Positions 50,171 through 60,889 of a DNA stretch of 64,000 nucleotides are shown here, in pieces (within the stretch, counting starts at the first letter, position 1; every line of letters begins with the position of its first letter). Source of the DNA: Leptodontidium sp. MPI-SDFR-AT-0119 (lineage: Eukaryota > Ascomycota > Leotiomycetes > Helotiales > Leptodontidiaceae); NCBI GenBank assembly GCA_020726505.1, contig JAHLEZ010000017.1, positions 434,001 through 498,000 on the forward strand, in the 5' to 3' direction. The notes beneath the pieces were generated by a model, which was not told where the DNA came from, ran no database searches, and saw only the letters and a list, made by a program, of their open reading frames with translations. Made by a program: the position numbers and the translations under genes.

Positions 50171-50902
50171 AAGAAAAGACAGAGAGAGAAAGATATGGAG
50201 GCGAAATTGGAGATCTTATACTGTACTGTACAAAAGACAAAGACAAGACAAGAGCAGGCTGCAAGGTTGTATGTAGGTTGACGCTGAACACGTTATGCTA
50301 TGGTCTGGAGACCGACCGCGTCGGAGTTAGGAATTTGGCTTTCCCAGCGGACACGCCTAGCGGAGGACCGGCTTTCGGGCCAATGTCAAGAACCGCTCTC
50401 CGTTACAGGCCTACTTACAGCACTCTGGCTTGCGTATATCTTTAACTTTTGGAAGATGTCTGACTCTTTATTGGATGTGTTTTGGGAGGCTTTTCATGCT
50501 TTCCTGTCAGCAGCGTGCAGGGCCAAGTCTACTCGTCATTTGAAGATGCCTAGTTTGGCGAGAGCGAATCCGAAGCTTGATACCCCGGCCTCTAGAAGGA
50601 AGCTCGTGAGAAGCGAAGATAATGAGCTTCGATTCAAATAAGTTTAGTTTGAGACTCAGTAGAGTAACATAACAAGAAATATTGCTCATTAGATAGGAGA
50701 CAAGCACTAGAAGTGATACCGAATACCCCATAACTGCGAGTTCTCCCATCAGACTCCACTGATACCCGTACCTTGCATATATTTGGACGCACTGACCTCT
50801 GCTCTCCGCTATTAACAACTCAACGACTGAAGCTCATATATTTTGAAATAAGCAGAGATTGCGTCACCGTCTTTGCAATGAGCAAGCAAACTTGTTCCGG
50901 TC
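50171..50902. other. Spacer upstream of the tRNA gene
   Basis: Promoter of the minus-strand hydrolase, then a plus-strand open frame (50300-50641) without recognisable relatives. No snoRNA-like boxes noticed. Confidence 0.45.
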
Positions 50903-51135
50903 GGTTCATTGGGTAATTTTGACTTTTTCCCGGCCGATGCACAACAGACAGACTAACGCAAAACAGTGTAATGGTTAGCAGTATGTGAACTATTTGTTTC
51001 AACATAATTTGAAATGTTTCCTAATGTTGCCTCTAGCGTCGGATTCTGATTCCGGAGATATTGGTTCGATTCCTATATGTAAGCTTCCATCGTCCTTCAA
51101 GGTGATAGGCAACTAAGTACAATTAATAGGAACCT
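50903..51135 (+). tRNA. tRNA-Gln(CUG) split by three spliceosomal-type introns
   Basis: Exons 50903..50912, 50967..50980, 51037..51078 and 51130..51135 total exactly 72 nt. Joined, they give acceptor stem GGTTCAT/ATGAACC (7 perfect pairs), D-arm GTGTAATGGTTAGCAC with GG in the loop, anticodon stem TCGGA/TCCGG with loop TTCTGAT (anticodon CTG), a T-arm ATTGG/CCTAT (one T-T mismatch) with loop TTCGATT, and discriminator T, as usual for tRNA-Gln. The intervening segments 50913..50966 (GTAATT, GACTAAC, CAG), 50981..51036 (GTATGT, CCTAAT, CTAG) and 51079..51129 (GTAAGC, AACTAAG, ATAG) are 54, 56 and 51 nt, like ordinary fungal mRNA introns. None is at the canonical 37/38 tRNA-intron site. Pol III B-box GGTTCGATTCC is intact at 51063..51073. 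Assembly is seen in the sequence; splicing is inferred. Confidence 0.88.
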
Positions 51136-51150
51136 TATAAAGGTTGTGCG

Positions 51151-51161
51151 TTTTTTTTTTT
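51151..51161 (+). terminator. T11 run, candidate Pol III terminator of the split tRNA gene
   Basis: Eleven T on the plus strand 15 nt after the last tRNA exon, the place and sequence expected of a Pol III terminator. A T4 and a T5 run also occur inside the first intron (50917-50920, 50924-50928), which could hamper Pol III. Confidence 0.55.
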
Positions 51162-52048
51162 CCCTCCCTAGCCAGCTTTTGTGCATCTCGCTTATTTTGC
51201 TCTCAAGCGAGTGCCTATCGGGTGACAAAAAAGGTGGCCGATTTTGGCGAGATACCCAATGCAACTTTATGGTGTTTTGAGCCACAACTTTCTAATAGAT
51301 TACCTACTGGGGTATAGGCGAAGTTGTGCAACCAGGTTAACCCGGCTACAACCTCAGTTTAATTCGATTCCGACCCCGACATATATATTTTGGCCTATAT
51401 TTTGACCCGAGACTAAACTAGTATTGACTTATATTCACGTGATGGTTTAAATCGGATTAACCTTAAACCCGGTATTGACTTGGTATTCAATTAATAGAAC
51501 ATAATCCCTAACTCAGACTTCATAAGTACTAGTAGCCTCCCCAGGTAAGGTGAGGCTTTTCCAAAGGGGTACCTTATCATACTACCTACTAGGTTATGTT
51601 GGCCGTCTTACAGCAGCGAGCATCGTTTATATTTAACTCTGGTACTTCTAGGTAGTGCTAGTAGCTGCAGAGGTTTGGCGCCAAAGAATTGTAACGTTAC
51701 ATCATGACAGCTTGATGTAGGTTAGCGTTGTGAGCAATGTTGTACTTATTACCGATATCGCGTGAACTCGTCGGTCAATTACGACTGGTGTGGTAGCATT
51801 GTGTTGGTGGTGTGTATTAGTTGTATTGGTGTTGTAGAGCACATTACACGATGCGGAATTTAATAAATGGCATGTATTGATAAACCCACGCCAAAAACAC
51901 CTGGAAAAGCCTTTTCCTCCTTACCCTGGGTATCATACGTTGCGCAAAATCCTTTACTGCTACACAATAAGCAAATAAAAACGAAAGATAAAGCCTGTCC
52001 CAGCGTCTAAAATTACCTGGTGCCGAAGTAAAGAAAAAACACATCTCT
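51162..52048. other. Intergenic, start of the palindrome-rich island
   Basis: AT-rich, with repeated words (TATTGACTT three times at 51421-51490; AACCCGG twice). The first motif half-site AGGCTTTTCC is at 51553-51562 and the first full copy at 51901-51917. No gene seen. Confidence 0.5.
51901..51917. repeat. Intact motif copy, intergenic
   Basis: CTGGAAAAGCCTTTTCC, a complete 15-mer core with the left CTGG flank, in the 3' flank of the decayed C2H2-like gene. Confidence 0.85.
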
Positions 52049-53086
52049 TTACTCTTCATCTTCGACCTCGTCATCTTCCTCGCTACCAAAAAAATCCTCC
52101 TCCTCATCAAAGTCGGTATCCTCATCCAAATTGATGCTTGGTAACTGTATGCGCTTGTTTGAGGTTGGGACATCACGGAAAGGGAAGTCATCGATAGTTA
52201 TGCTCTTGAATCGTTTCTTGGAATGAAAGCTGTCGTAAACGGTTGAAAGATGGCTGCGAGTGTATTTGGACAAATCATCGTTTTGGGTTTCTTTGAAGCG
52301 GAGGGTGAGATGTTGTTGAACCATCATATGAACCAAAACATCTATCTTGGGTAAGCCTTTTCCAGGACACTCCCGAAAGCAGAACTCACATCGAATAAAA
52401 TCAAACCCAGCTTGCGAGACCTTCACCCAATCAATCACAGTACTGAATAATGCAAAGATGTCGGTTATCTAGTGATCTTCGAACTCTTCGTTGACACATT
52501 TGACAAGGTACTTGTAATCAATTGATGTTGCAATCGCGACATCCTTGCGGTGATCATGAAACCAGGTGCGTGAGAATGGTAGGAGCGTTTTCAAGATTTG
52601 GGTCTTCCAATTCTTGTAATCGTTCGTTGTTTTTTTGATGCAGTTTTTAAAGATTGCATTAGCTGAAGAAAGGCCATGGAAAACCTTACTCGCAGGTAAT
52701 GTAAAATTGCGACGATTAAGCCCTGCAACACAGGTACGGCGATTCCAGATTTCCAGCTCAGTGAGGGCTTGCTCCTCCGTCTTTGTGTATTCGATGTAGA
52801 CATTCGCCGCTGCTTTCGGATGCAAGTTCTCGAGAGTCCGCCGCACGCAAGAACTGAGGGACAGCATTTTTCGGAGCACGTCCCGGGGCAGCCTCATTCG
52901 ATGATTCCGCTTCATCCTCATCGTGGTCTGCTTCGGGGGTAGGTAGTTGGGGGGGGGGGGGGCGGTTGTGGCTGCGAGCAGCGGGAGTCTTCGCAGATAG
53001 TGGAGCTGGAGTCTTTGCTATGGATATGGATCGATTGGTTTGGTGGACTTGCGCTTGGCGCCACCACAGCCCCCTTGCGAGGTCAT
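52049..53086 (-). pseudogene. Decayed gene with C2H2-like segment, island-specific
   Basis: I do not recognise the family. ATG 53086 begins MTSQGGCGGAKRKSTKPIDP, then the frame meets TAG; a shifted frame reads SIAKTPAPLSAKTPAARSHN, crosses a C13 run (G13 on the plus strand, about 52950-52962) and gives acidic PTPEADHDEDEAESSNEAA. A further shift near 52850 leads to ENLHPKAAANVYIEYTKTEE...LPFSRTWFHDHRKDVAIATS. An in-frame TAG at 52469-52471 separates NEEFEDH from ITDIFALFSTVIDWVKVSQA in the same frame. Next comes RCEFCF...VLVHMMVQQH, a possible C2H2 finger, and an acidic end FDEEEDFFGSEEDDEVEDEE. One nonsense codon plus two frame breaks mean decay, unless the homopolymer is mis-sequenced. A motif copy lies at 52353. 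Confidence 0.6.
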
Positions 53087-53874
53087 GGTGGATTGACTAG
53101 ACCAGGAATTCCGTAAGTAAGATGCCATGAATACGATGGTGGATGTGATATGTTGAAGTGATAGTGTTGTTGGGAACATTGGTTAGTGAAGAGAGTGCTG
53201 GAGAAGGCTTTTTTTTCAAGAACATACTGGAGGAGGTTTTTAAAACGCTTTCCCAGATGTTATACTACTGTTTATTGATAGGCTTGATGGTCGAGTACAG
53301 CTTCGATGAAGCTTGGATTTATGCCTGGCGTCGTAAAGGTGGACGGTTTCGGCGTGGTTCAAGTCACGGGCAACTGTAACCAGTTAGCATCCAGTTCATG
53401 CGCCAAGGGGGTAAGGGTTGGAAAGCCTATTCCCAGGTATCTTATCACTGTGATAAAACCGGAAACCTACAGTACCAGAATGAGAGGCTGGTGGTTCCAG
53501 GGTGGTTTGGATGAAGGTTGTGAGGGTATTGAAGATGTTGAGAAGGTAGACCTGGATTACGGACTGTCCTGCCAAGATGCGCTAGTACAAAAGAGAAGGC
53601 ACACAGCCTTGCGAACCCGCTAAACAGCCTCGCCATTGTTTACTTTCAACTTCAACCTCCCTCGTCTTCAACTCTACAATCTCTTCAACAACACAAAACA
53701 CTCTCTAAACAATTGCCTCTACTTAACGCGCTCGTAGCGCATACCCATTCTCGATCCCCTACGCAGACTGAAGCCTACTACATAAACCCCCGTCGCCTCG
53801 CAAGGCTCAAAATCGGTGAGTTCACTTCAAAAAAGGCTTTTCCAAGACTCTTTAGCTAATTGACATTAGCAATT
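53087..53874. other. Spacer and 5' leader of the SNF2-like gene
   Basis: Two motif copies (53198-53216, 53420-53437). A likely 5'-UTR intron 53816..53869 (GTGAGT, branch GCTAATTGAC, TTAG) ends 5 nt before the ATG and carries a motif copy at 53831-53843. A plus-strand open frame at 53306-53623 has no recognisable relatives. Confidence 0.5.
53831..53843. repeat. Motif copy inside a predicted 5'-UTR intron
   Basis: AAAAGGCTTTTCC within the intron 53816..53869 that precedes the SNF2-like start codon. Confidence 0.75.
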
Positions 53875-56800
53875 ATGGCTCCCACTACCCGAAAGAACAA
53901 GTCGAAAGCATCCAAGATGACCTTTGCTCAACAATTGTTATCTTCTCAACCTGCCGACCAGCGATCGAAGTTAGTGGGTACCGATATACCTGCGAACGCG
54001 CACACCAACTTGAAGGTGATGGCTCAATATTTAGGACTCGGTGAAGGAAGATCAGTGAAGCGGTGGCTTGAATCCCCAGAGTTCAAGAAGCATTTCGATA
54101 AGCTTTACACCAAGGTTATCTTACCTCGAGACCTGGCCAACGGCGGTCAAGGTCCTCAATTAGCACGCGTACAAGAAGCACTGGCAGCCGGGGAGGATTT
54201 CGGTGACATGAAGTATTCTGATGAAGACAAGGATCGAGATGATTGGGATGATACGGATCATTATGCCTTATGTCTATACAAATTACGCAACATCAACCGT
54301 ACATCAAAGAATGGGGTATTCCGCGGCCGATTTTCGACAGACGAAGAGATCGATGCGCGGTTGTGGATGGCCATTAAGCGCGAAACCATGGCCCGTCATA
54401 ATGAGCGTATAAAGGCACTAAAAGTCAACCAGGCTGCAAAAGCCAAGGAGCCAATCGTTAACCCCTTGGGTGATTCGCCAGCAAAGGCGCAGCAGCTGTC
54501 CACATTTGAAAAGCTCAAGAAGGCCTTGCTCCCCTCAACCCCGAAGCAGAAGGTCTTTACGCCAAGCGCATCTCGACCTACCAAGAGACCCAGCGATATA
54601 CCACCACAACCAGATGGGTCTGTCTCAAAAAAGACTTTTACAGGAGGCCGGTACAAACCCCCCACCGTCGAGGATGCACCTGAGGTGGATGAGGCTTTAT
54701 TCAAGAGTGGTGATGAGATGGAGATCGAGATGGACGATGCTCTTGACAACGAGGACGATCTTCTGAGAGGAAACCAAGATGCCGCTGGGCCCATAGCTGA
54801 CGACAAAGAACCTGACGCATCACTGGATATTTGGCAACGTTTAATTGCATCCAAGAGTCCCGATAATCCTTGGGATTTGTCTACACCATATGGCATCTAC
54901 GGCACTATCCACGCTGTACTTGCTAACTACGATGACCGCGAAGCTTTACAACGCCTCTCCAGAGGTCCAATCATTGATGTGGATGCAGACGCTGCAGAGA
55001 TGAACGCCTCCAGGGAAGAGTGGGAACGCGAGATTGAGGCCACTATCTCTGCCAAAAAAGCCTTTGATCTGAAACCTCTTACCGAGGCCGAGATGCTTTC
55101 CTTAAAGCAAGCAGAGTCACTACGAGATAACCCCGCCTACCAACCTATGAACTACGAAGATGCATGCAAGCGTATGTACAATATGCGTAAGGAGCGCCCA
55201 CAACTCCCAACTATGATTCTGGGAAAGGTTTTTTCTGGTTGGCAAGTTACCGGCATGCGCCGCATTCTGGATCTGTACGAGACAAAGAAGACCCGTGCTG
55301 CAATTCTCGCCGATGGAACTGGCTTAGGTAAAACCATTACTATCCTTGGAGTTTTACTCCACGTAAGTACCTCCTGGGAAAGGCTTTTCCAGATCATTGC
55401 TAACTTTCGCAGATGTTTTTAAAGCACAGAGACTCTATCACAAAGTACAATACCCTTTACGCAGCCTACGAGGATTCATTGCGCCAGCTATATCAACATT
55501 CTCAGGAAAACCCCGATGGTATTCCGTACAATGGCGAGGTCCTCGATGAGCCAGAAAAGCCTGCTTTATTGAAGCCAGTCTTAATGGTTATGTTAACCGA
55601 CTTGATTGACCAATGGGTAGGGGAAGTAAAAGGCTTCTCCGACGTGTTTGACCCGATTATTTATTACGGCGATGATAGAGAATGCAAGTCTGGCGGTACG
55701 GTTAAAGTCAAAGGTCATCTGGAAAAGAATCACGACATTTTCAAGCCTCATCCTAAGGATAAGCAGTTCTTGGTGTTTACTTCTCTCTCAACGTTTATGA
55801 AACGTCACGGCCCCAGCGAAGTCCAAAAGTACAGATTATCTGAAAAAGGCTTTACCAAGAAGCAGTCGGAGACCACCTACTTCATCAACGAACCCGAATT
55901 CCCTGGAAATCTCGATGGTTGCTTCGATGTCATTGTTATTGACGAGGCTCATTCGATCAAGAATGACGAAACCTCGGGACATGCAACCATCCGCTGGCTC
56001 AACGCTCAATTTCTTATCCTTGCTACTGCATCTGTGGCTCCGAATAGAGTCAACGACTTTCAAGGTTACATGGAATTTGTCGACACTGGGATTGATTTAT
56101 GGACAGACGAAAACCTTCGGAAATGGGAGGTGACTGACAAAATCAACCCTTATGAACTAGCAGATAATCATCCCGCGGCTTGTCTTCGATATACCACTAA
56201 AGCTGTCAAGAAGTTTATTACCAACGTTGATAAGGCTAAAAAGCCTTCTCCAGCACCTCCAGACAAGTCCGGTTTTTACATGTCGATGGTTTGGCAGCGA
56301 TGTATGATCAGACGTACTTACGCATCCAAGAATCCAGCCAAACCCAACCATCTCATCGGCGAAGACATATGCAGATTCTTCACTCGTCGCATTGTCTGTC
56401 GTTTCACTAATGCTGAGTTTCAAAAGTACGAAGCTATCTCTATGGAAGCCGAGATGAAGCTCATCAAGTTCATTGATGATAAGGTAGTTTGGAATCGGAA
56501 GTGGTCACGCAAGCTTCTCTTGAACTCAACATGGCTCGGCTTCCACTACATATCCGACCTTCTACATGCCAATAGCGTTCAGTATTGGAAGCAAGAACCA
56601 CGAAAGATGCTACACCAATGGCTTCGCCTGCTTATCGATGCAATGAAGACATCCGATGAACAGAATATTCCAATCCTCCCAGATGAGGACGATGTCTTTG
56701 GCATCCTTGCTTTGTTTTGCCGCGGATCTCCCAAATTGCGAGCTACTCTTCGAATCATCGCCGATCTAATAGTCTTACAAGGACGCAAGTTAGTCATTTG

Positions 56801-57485
56801 GTGTGCTGTTCCCGCAAACCAATTACTCCTCCAAGGATGCCTTTCCTTACTTGGGATCGGCAATGTATGTTATAGTTCCGAACTCGACCGAAAGGCCAGA
56901 ACGTCCTCAGTAAAAGCCTTTACCGAAGACATCAAGTGCAAGGTATTCCTAGGATCATGGTACGTAGGCTCTACGGGTTTGAATCTTCAAGCTCAAGCCA
57001 ATCATGCACTAGAATTCGACCATCCATGGTCTATGGGTGTCCAAGTGCAGGGTCGTGGTCGACTTCGTCGGATGGCACAACTTTACGACGTGGAGAACTT
57101 CGAGCTGTATTGCGCTAATTCTTTTCAATCCCGGGTTATTGCCAACGCTATATCAAAATACATCCCTAATGCTATGGCGGAGTTGTCGTTGAAGCTGAAT
57201 CAAGACGATGGCATGATTGACCAGGTGACCGAAGAAAAGGAACTTGTGGTTGCGGGCGACAAATGGTACTTGCATGGTGATGAGTTGTTCCAGGGCCCCG
57301 ATCATCGTATCGCAATCCACAAGCTACAGCCTCTCTCCCCTACTGAACTCTGCTTCGCCATTCTTGACACCGCCCGTGGCTCTCGTATTGAAGCCGAGGA
57401 GGACAAGTCAGACTGGGAAGAGGCTGAGGCAGAATTCGAACCCCCAATCCATCTTCCAATTCGAGAGTTCAACACCGCTATCTAG
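53875..57485 (+). CDS. Divergent SNF2-family helicase/ATPase
   Basis: A SF2 DNA-translocase-like protein, 1186 aa, from exons 53875..55362 and 55413..57485 (50-nt intron, GTAAGT...CGCAG). The start MAPTTRKNKSKASKMTF follows the predicted 5'-UTR intron; an upstream in-frame codon at 53860 is TTG and is not used. Residues 1-460 are a lineage-specific N-terminus. The motor has motif I ILADGTGLGKTITIL (about 478-492), DEAH in VIVIDEAHSIKND (about 672), an atypical motif III LATASVAP instead of LTGTP, and motifs V-VI GSTGLNLQAQANHALEFD and QGRGRLRRMAQ (about 1042). The Walker lysine, DEAH and the arginine pair remain, so ATPase activity is plausible. The partner and target are unknown. Six motif copies are read in frame (for example VKGFSD, EKGFTKK, VKAFTED). 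Confidence 0.88.
55374..55392. repeat. Best-preserved motif copy, inside the SNF2-like intron
   Basis: CTGGGAAAGGCTTTTCCAG occupies 19 of the 50 nt of intron 55363..55412, between donor and branch site. Confidence 0.85.
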
Positions 57486-58893
57486 GCTTGCCTAGTCTCA
57501 CACCAACATCATCACATGTGCCTACAAGAAAAGGCTTTTTATGAGTCTGTATAATTCATACGATATTCATCGTCAATATTGCAAAAAAAAGGCATTTCCA
57601 GGACATCGGGACCCCCTTCACAACCACAAACATCACTTGTGCGTTACACCCGTCTCGGCCTTAGGGTCATTGCGGCTTGTACACCTCTTCTGACCCGACT
57701 GGTAAACCGCCATAGACCAGTCAACAGCGGTCTCCCGACGTCGTCATATTGCATACCGGACACGTCGTCCTCTTCTCTTCGATGTCCACCTGCAAGAACA
57801 CAACTTAACGTTGTAGATCCCAGCAGCTTCATTCGCACCAAAAGTTTCTCTTCACATAAAGCATTCCATGTAAGCTCTACACTAGCGCCTCATCACTTAC
57901 ATATACTAACGATATCTAGATTTTGCACGTTTTCCTTGCCTTCAACGGCTAATCCAGTGGAGCATTGTTGTTGGTGGAAATTGGAAAAGGCAAATCCAAG
58001 ATCTTCAGATCTTCCAATCGCATCCATGTACTTAAGCTTCATTATCAATTCATCATTGATAAAACCTTTTTGATTTGATCATTTTGATACTGCAATTAAG
58101 GTAAGGGGTATGTTATTAACTGTGAGCCTAGCGGACGCGTCAAGCGCGGCTTCCTTTCCCGTGTTTACGCGCCGAGCTCTCTAAAGTCTTCACGTCTCAA
58201 CAAACTCGCAACAACAGCGGTAGGTATGGAAAAGGTTAATCCCAGGACGTATGAATCTTCTTCCAATCGAGCTCTTATTGATAAGCGCGGCTATTAAGCA
58301 GCACGTAATTGTAACTTGACTTGTGCAAGATGTTTGTTGATTTTCGCGTTAAGCGTGACATTTTTATTGGTGATGCTTGGTACGGGACTTTGTCTTAACC
58401 GCGTCCCAAGGGGCATGAGGCCATTTCCAGCCCTCACTCATCACATTAATAGCATTGCGTGAGTTCAAAACTTTTAGGTGACACTCAGAGGGTACCTTAG
58501 AGACATGTCCCGTCCTCGTGGGTTTTGTGTCGCAGAATCTGGCGAGGGTAGACGGGTAGGTACCAGCTTCGCTTCTTAACACAGAAGGAACGAGGACGGT
58601 GGGTGCCTTCCCAATCGAGAGGCAAGCTTGTTCTCGGCACACAGCACATTTTTGAAGTAAATGACATGGCTTCTTTCTTATGCCGTCCCGTAAACCTTCC
58701 TCTCTATCCAAACCTCAACCAAGTGATTTCTAACGGCGACGTGTGTTTCCCCCTGAGTCTCCCTTTGATCTAGTATTTTCTTCCTTCCATTGCCTTTCAA
58801 ATCTCTCTGGAAAAGCCTTTTTTTAAACCCTGCATCTCTTACTCTACAACTCTACAATTCTTCTAAGACTCAAAGAAGCAAGGCTTTCTCAGA
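57486..58893. other. Spacer between the two island genes
   Basis: 1.4 kb with motif copies or fragments at 57525, 57584, 57984, 58225, 58807 and 58876. A CAATCGAGCTCTTATTGATAAG stretch near 58263 partly echoes TTATCAATTCATCATTGATAAA near 58042. No gene supported; the last 150 bp are probably the leader of the downstream gene. Confidence 0.5.
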
Positions 58894-60889
58894 ATGAACA
58901 AGGGAACGTTCCGCCTCTACGGCGATTTATGGCTGGAAGATCCGGCGCTGCACCTGAGCTCAGCAGCTCTGAGCGAAGTTCTTTCAATACAGGCTGTAAG
59001 TGAAATGCCGTTTACTTTCAAGTTGAATGGCGTATCCTGATGAACTCTTCTAATAGAAATTGCATGCATTGGAGAAGAAGGTTGTCGGCGATCCAAGCTT
59101 CAATCTCGAACACAGCTGGGCGGAATTCGGTAAAGAGGAGACTCAACATCATAATCGTCCTATCTCCCAGCTTGTCAAGCCCTCCGGCAATATCCAAAAG
59201 GCACCGCTCGCCATCCGCTGGAACTGGCCCTCGTTCGCCACGCAGAATATCAATAACTGCACGGTGTGCGATCCGACCAACCCTTGCATCAACTTATTGA
59301 TACAAAAAGGCTTTTCCAATGTCAACTCATTCATGTTCGAAGACTACTACCGTCGAGAGCGAAGAGGTGGCCGTGATCTCAATCCTCCCAAGCTCAGAGC
59401 ACTCCACAAAAATTTCTCACTCTCACTTCTTCAAGCCATGTCTGCCAAAGTTGAGCTTGTCTTAGGAAAGGAAAACCTCCAGTACTATCAGAAGTTATAT
59501 GGTACTTCCCTGCAACAATTTCCTCTCTGGTCTTCATCATCTTCTGTCTCAATCCACCTTCTATATGATGAGAGCAATGATATTTCTCGAATTATTGTCT
59601 TTGTCCCACATGCCGAACACTTTTTCCACAATTGGGGATCTGACGCTGTCCGACTCATGGATGCCAAGTGCAATGTTGTCGCCAAGTTGGCGAGAGTGCC
59701 AGAAGACCAGATCAATGCTGCTTACTTCGAACAACGAGCAAGACAATATAGTACCATACAATTCCTCTTAGAAGGCAGTGCTTTGGCAGAGAACGGGTTT
59801 GGAAGCAATGCCCTGGAAAAGCCTCAACCAAATCCCACCGGTCGCAAAGCCAACATGCAGACGACAGCAGCCGCTTTACCAATATCCCAAGCCGAAGTAC
59901 CCCTGGAAAAGCCTCTCCCAGAACAAAGCCACGCTACTGCTGTGAATGATGTGCCTACGGTTGTAGCTAAATCCAACCAGATGCCGGAAAGCCTCATCGC
60001 CGATGATAAGGAGCCAGAAGCAAGCAGTTACGTGGGAGAGCATGCTGTGCCAGGCAAACTTGTGCGTGCTAGAGACAGAACAGCACTTGGTGGTCTCGAG
60101 CACCATGCTTCTGAAAATGACGAAGACAACGACGACGACGACGACGCAGAAGACAAGGCGTCTAGGAACTCCCAAAAGGAAAGCGAACGTGGAGTGTTCA
60201 GCGGGCTGCTGAAAACCATGATGCTACTAGAGGAGGATGGCGTTGAATTCTCCTGGGACGAGCTTCCTTCCGGTGTCAAGGACTGGCTGAAAAAGTCTTT
60301 TCCAGGTGTCATGTCTGAGGCTACTCTGAAGGCAACTGCTCTGGCTGAATGGAAGAAACCCAGGCATAAGAATAGAAAACCCCAATCGCCATCTCCTGTT
60401 GGGATATGGGGCAGTATCCGATACCTATATTATAGGCGTCTGGTGATGAGGAACTTGACCTCGCGTTGGAAGGGGCACGTACCATTCAAAAATGGCAATT
60501 ACAACCCCGAAGGCTACAATGACAATGCAACGAGGAGAGATCTCATTGTTAAGGCAGAGAAAGGAGTCACTATAGCTGTCAAATGCAATGGGTGTGGCGC
60601 CAAGGGCGTTGATGACACGGATGTTAGGTGGTGGACAACAGACACCTCCGTGTACGTTCAGAGAACCCGGAAATGCACGTCTTGCGGAAAGAGTCGATGG
60701 ATGATACCAGTTGACACCGCCATGAAGAGCATCCGAGGAGATACGAGAGAAATGAAGAGACCTGCTCTCGCAGCTGATGATGCACCGACAGGAAAGAAAG
60801 GGGTTAAGCGACCAGCCGAGATAACCACGAGGACTGAACAGACACCAATCAAAGGAGCAGTAAAGAAGGCAAGGATGGGATATGTTTGA
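58894..60889 (+). CDS. Unknown protein with C-terminal zinc-ribbon-like segment, island-specific
   Basis: A 644-aa protein from exons 58894..58995 and 59057..60889 (intron 61 nt, GTAAGT...AATAG). I do not recognise a named family. The N-terminal domain includes PLAIRWNWPSFATQNINNCT and CTVCDPTNPC, possible metal ligands, then VELVLGKENLQYYQKLYG and an IRIIVFVPHAEHFFHNWG-like stretch (observed ISRIIVFVPHAEHFF). An acidic run (DEDNDDDDDAEDK) lies near residue 390. The C-terminal part carries CNGCG and CTSCGKSRW about 35 residues apart (about 542-580), a likely zinc ribbon, followed by a basic tail. It lies downstream of the SNF2-like gene on the same strand. Four motif copies are read in frame: QKGFSNV, LEKPQPN, LEKPLPE and LKKSFPGV. 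Confidence 0.82.
59903..59921. repeat. Motif copy inside coding sequence
   Basis: CTGGAAAAGCCTCTCCCAG encodes LEKPLPE, about 90 nt after a related copy at 59813 that encodes LEKPQPN. Confidence 0.75.
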
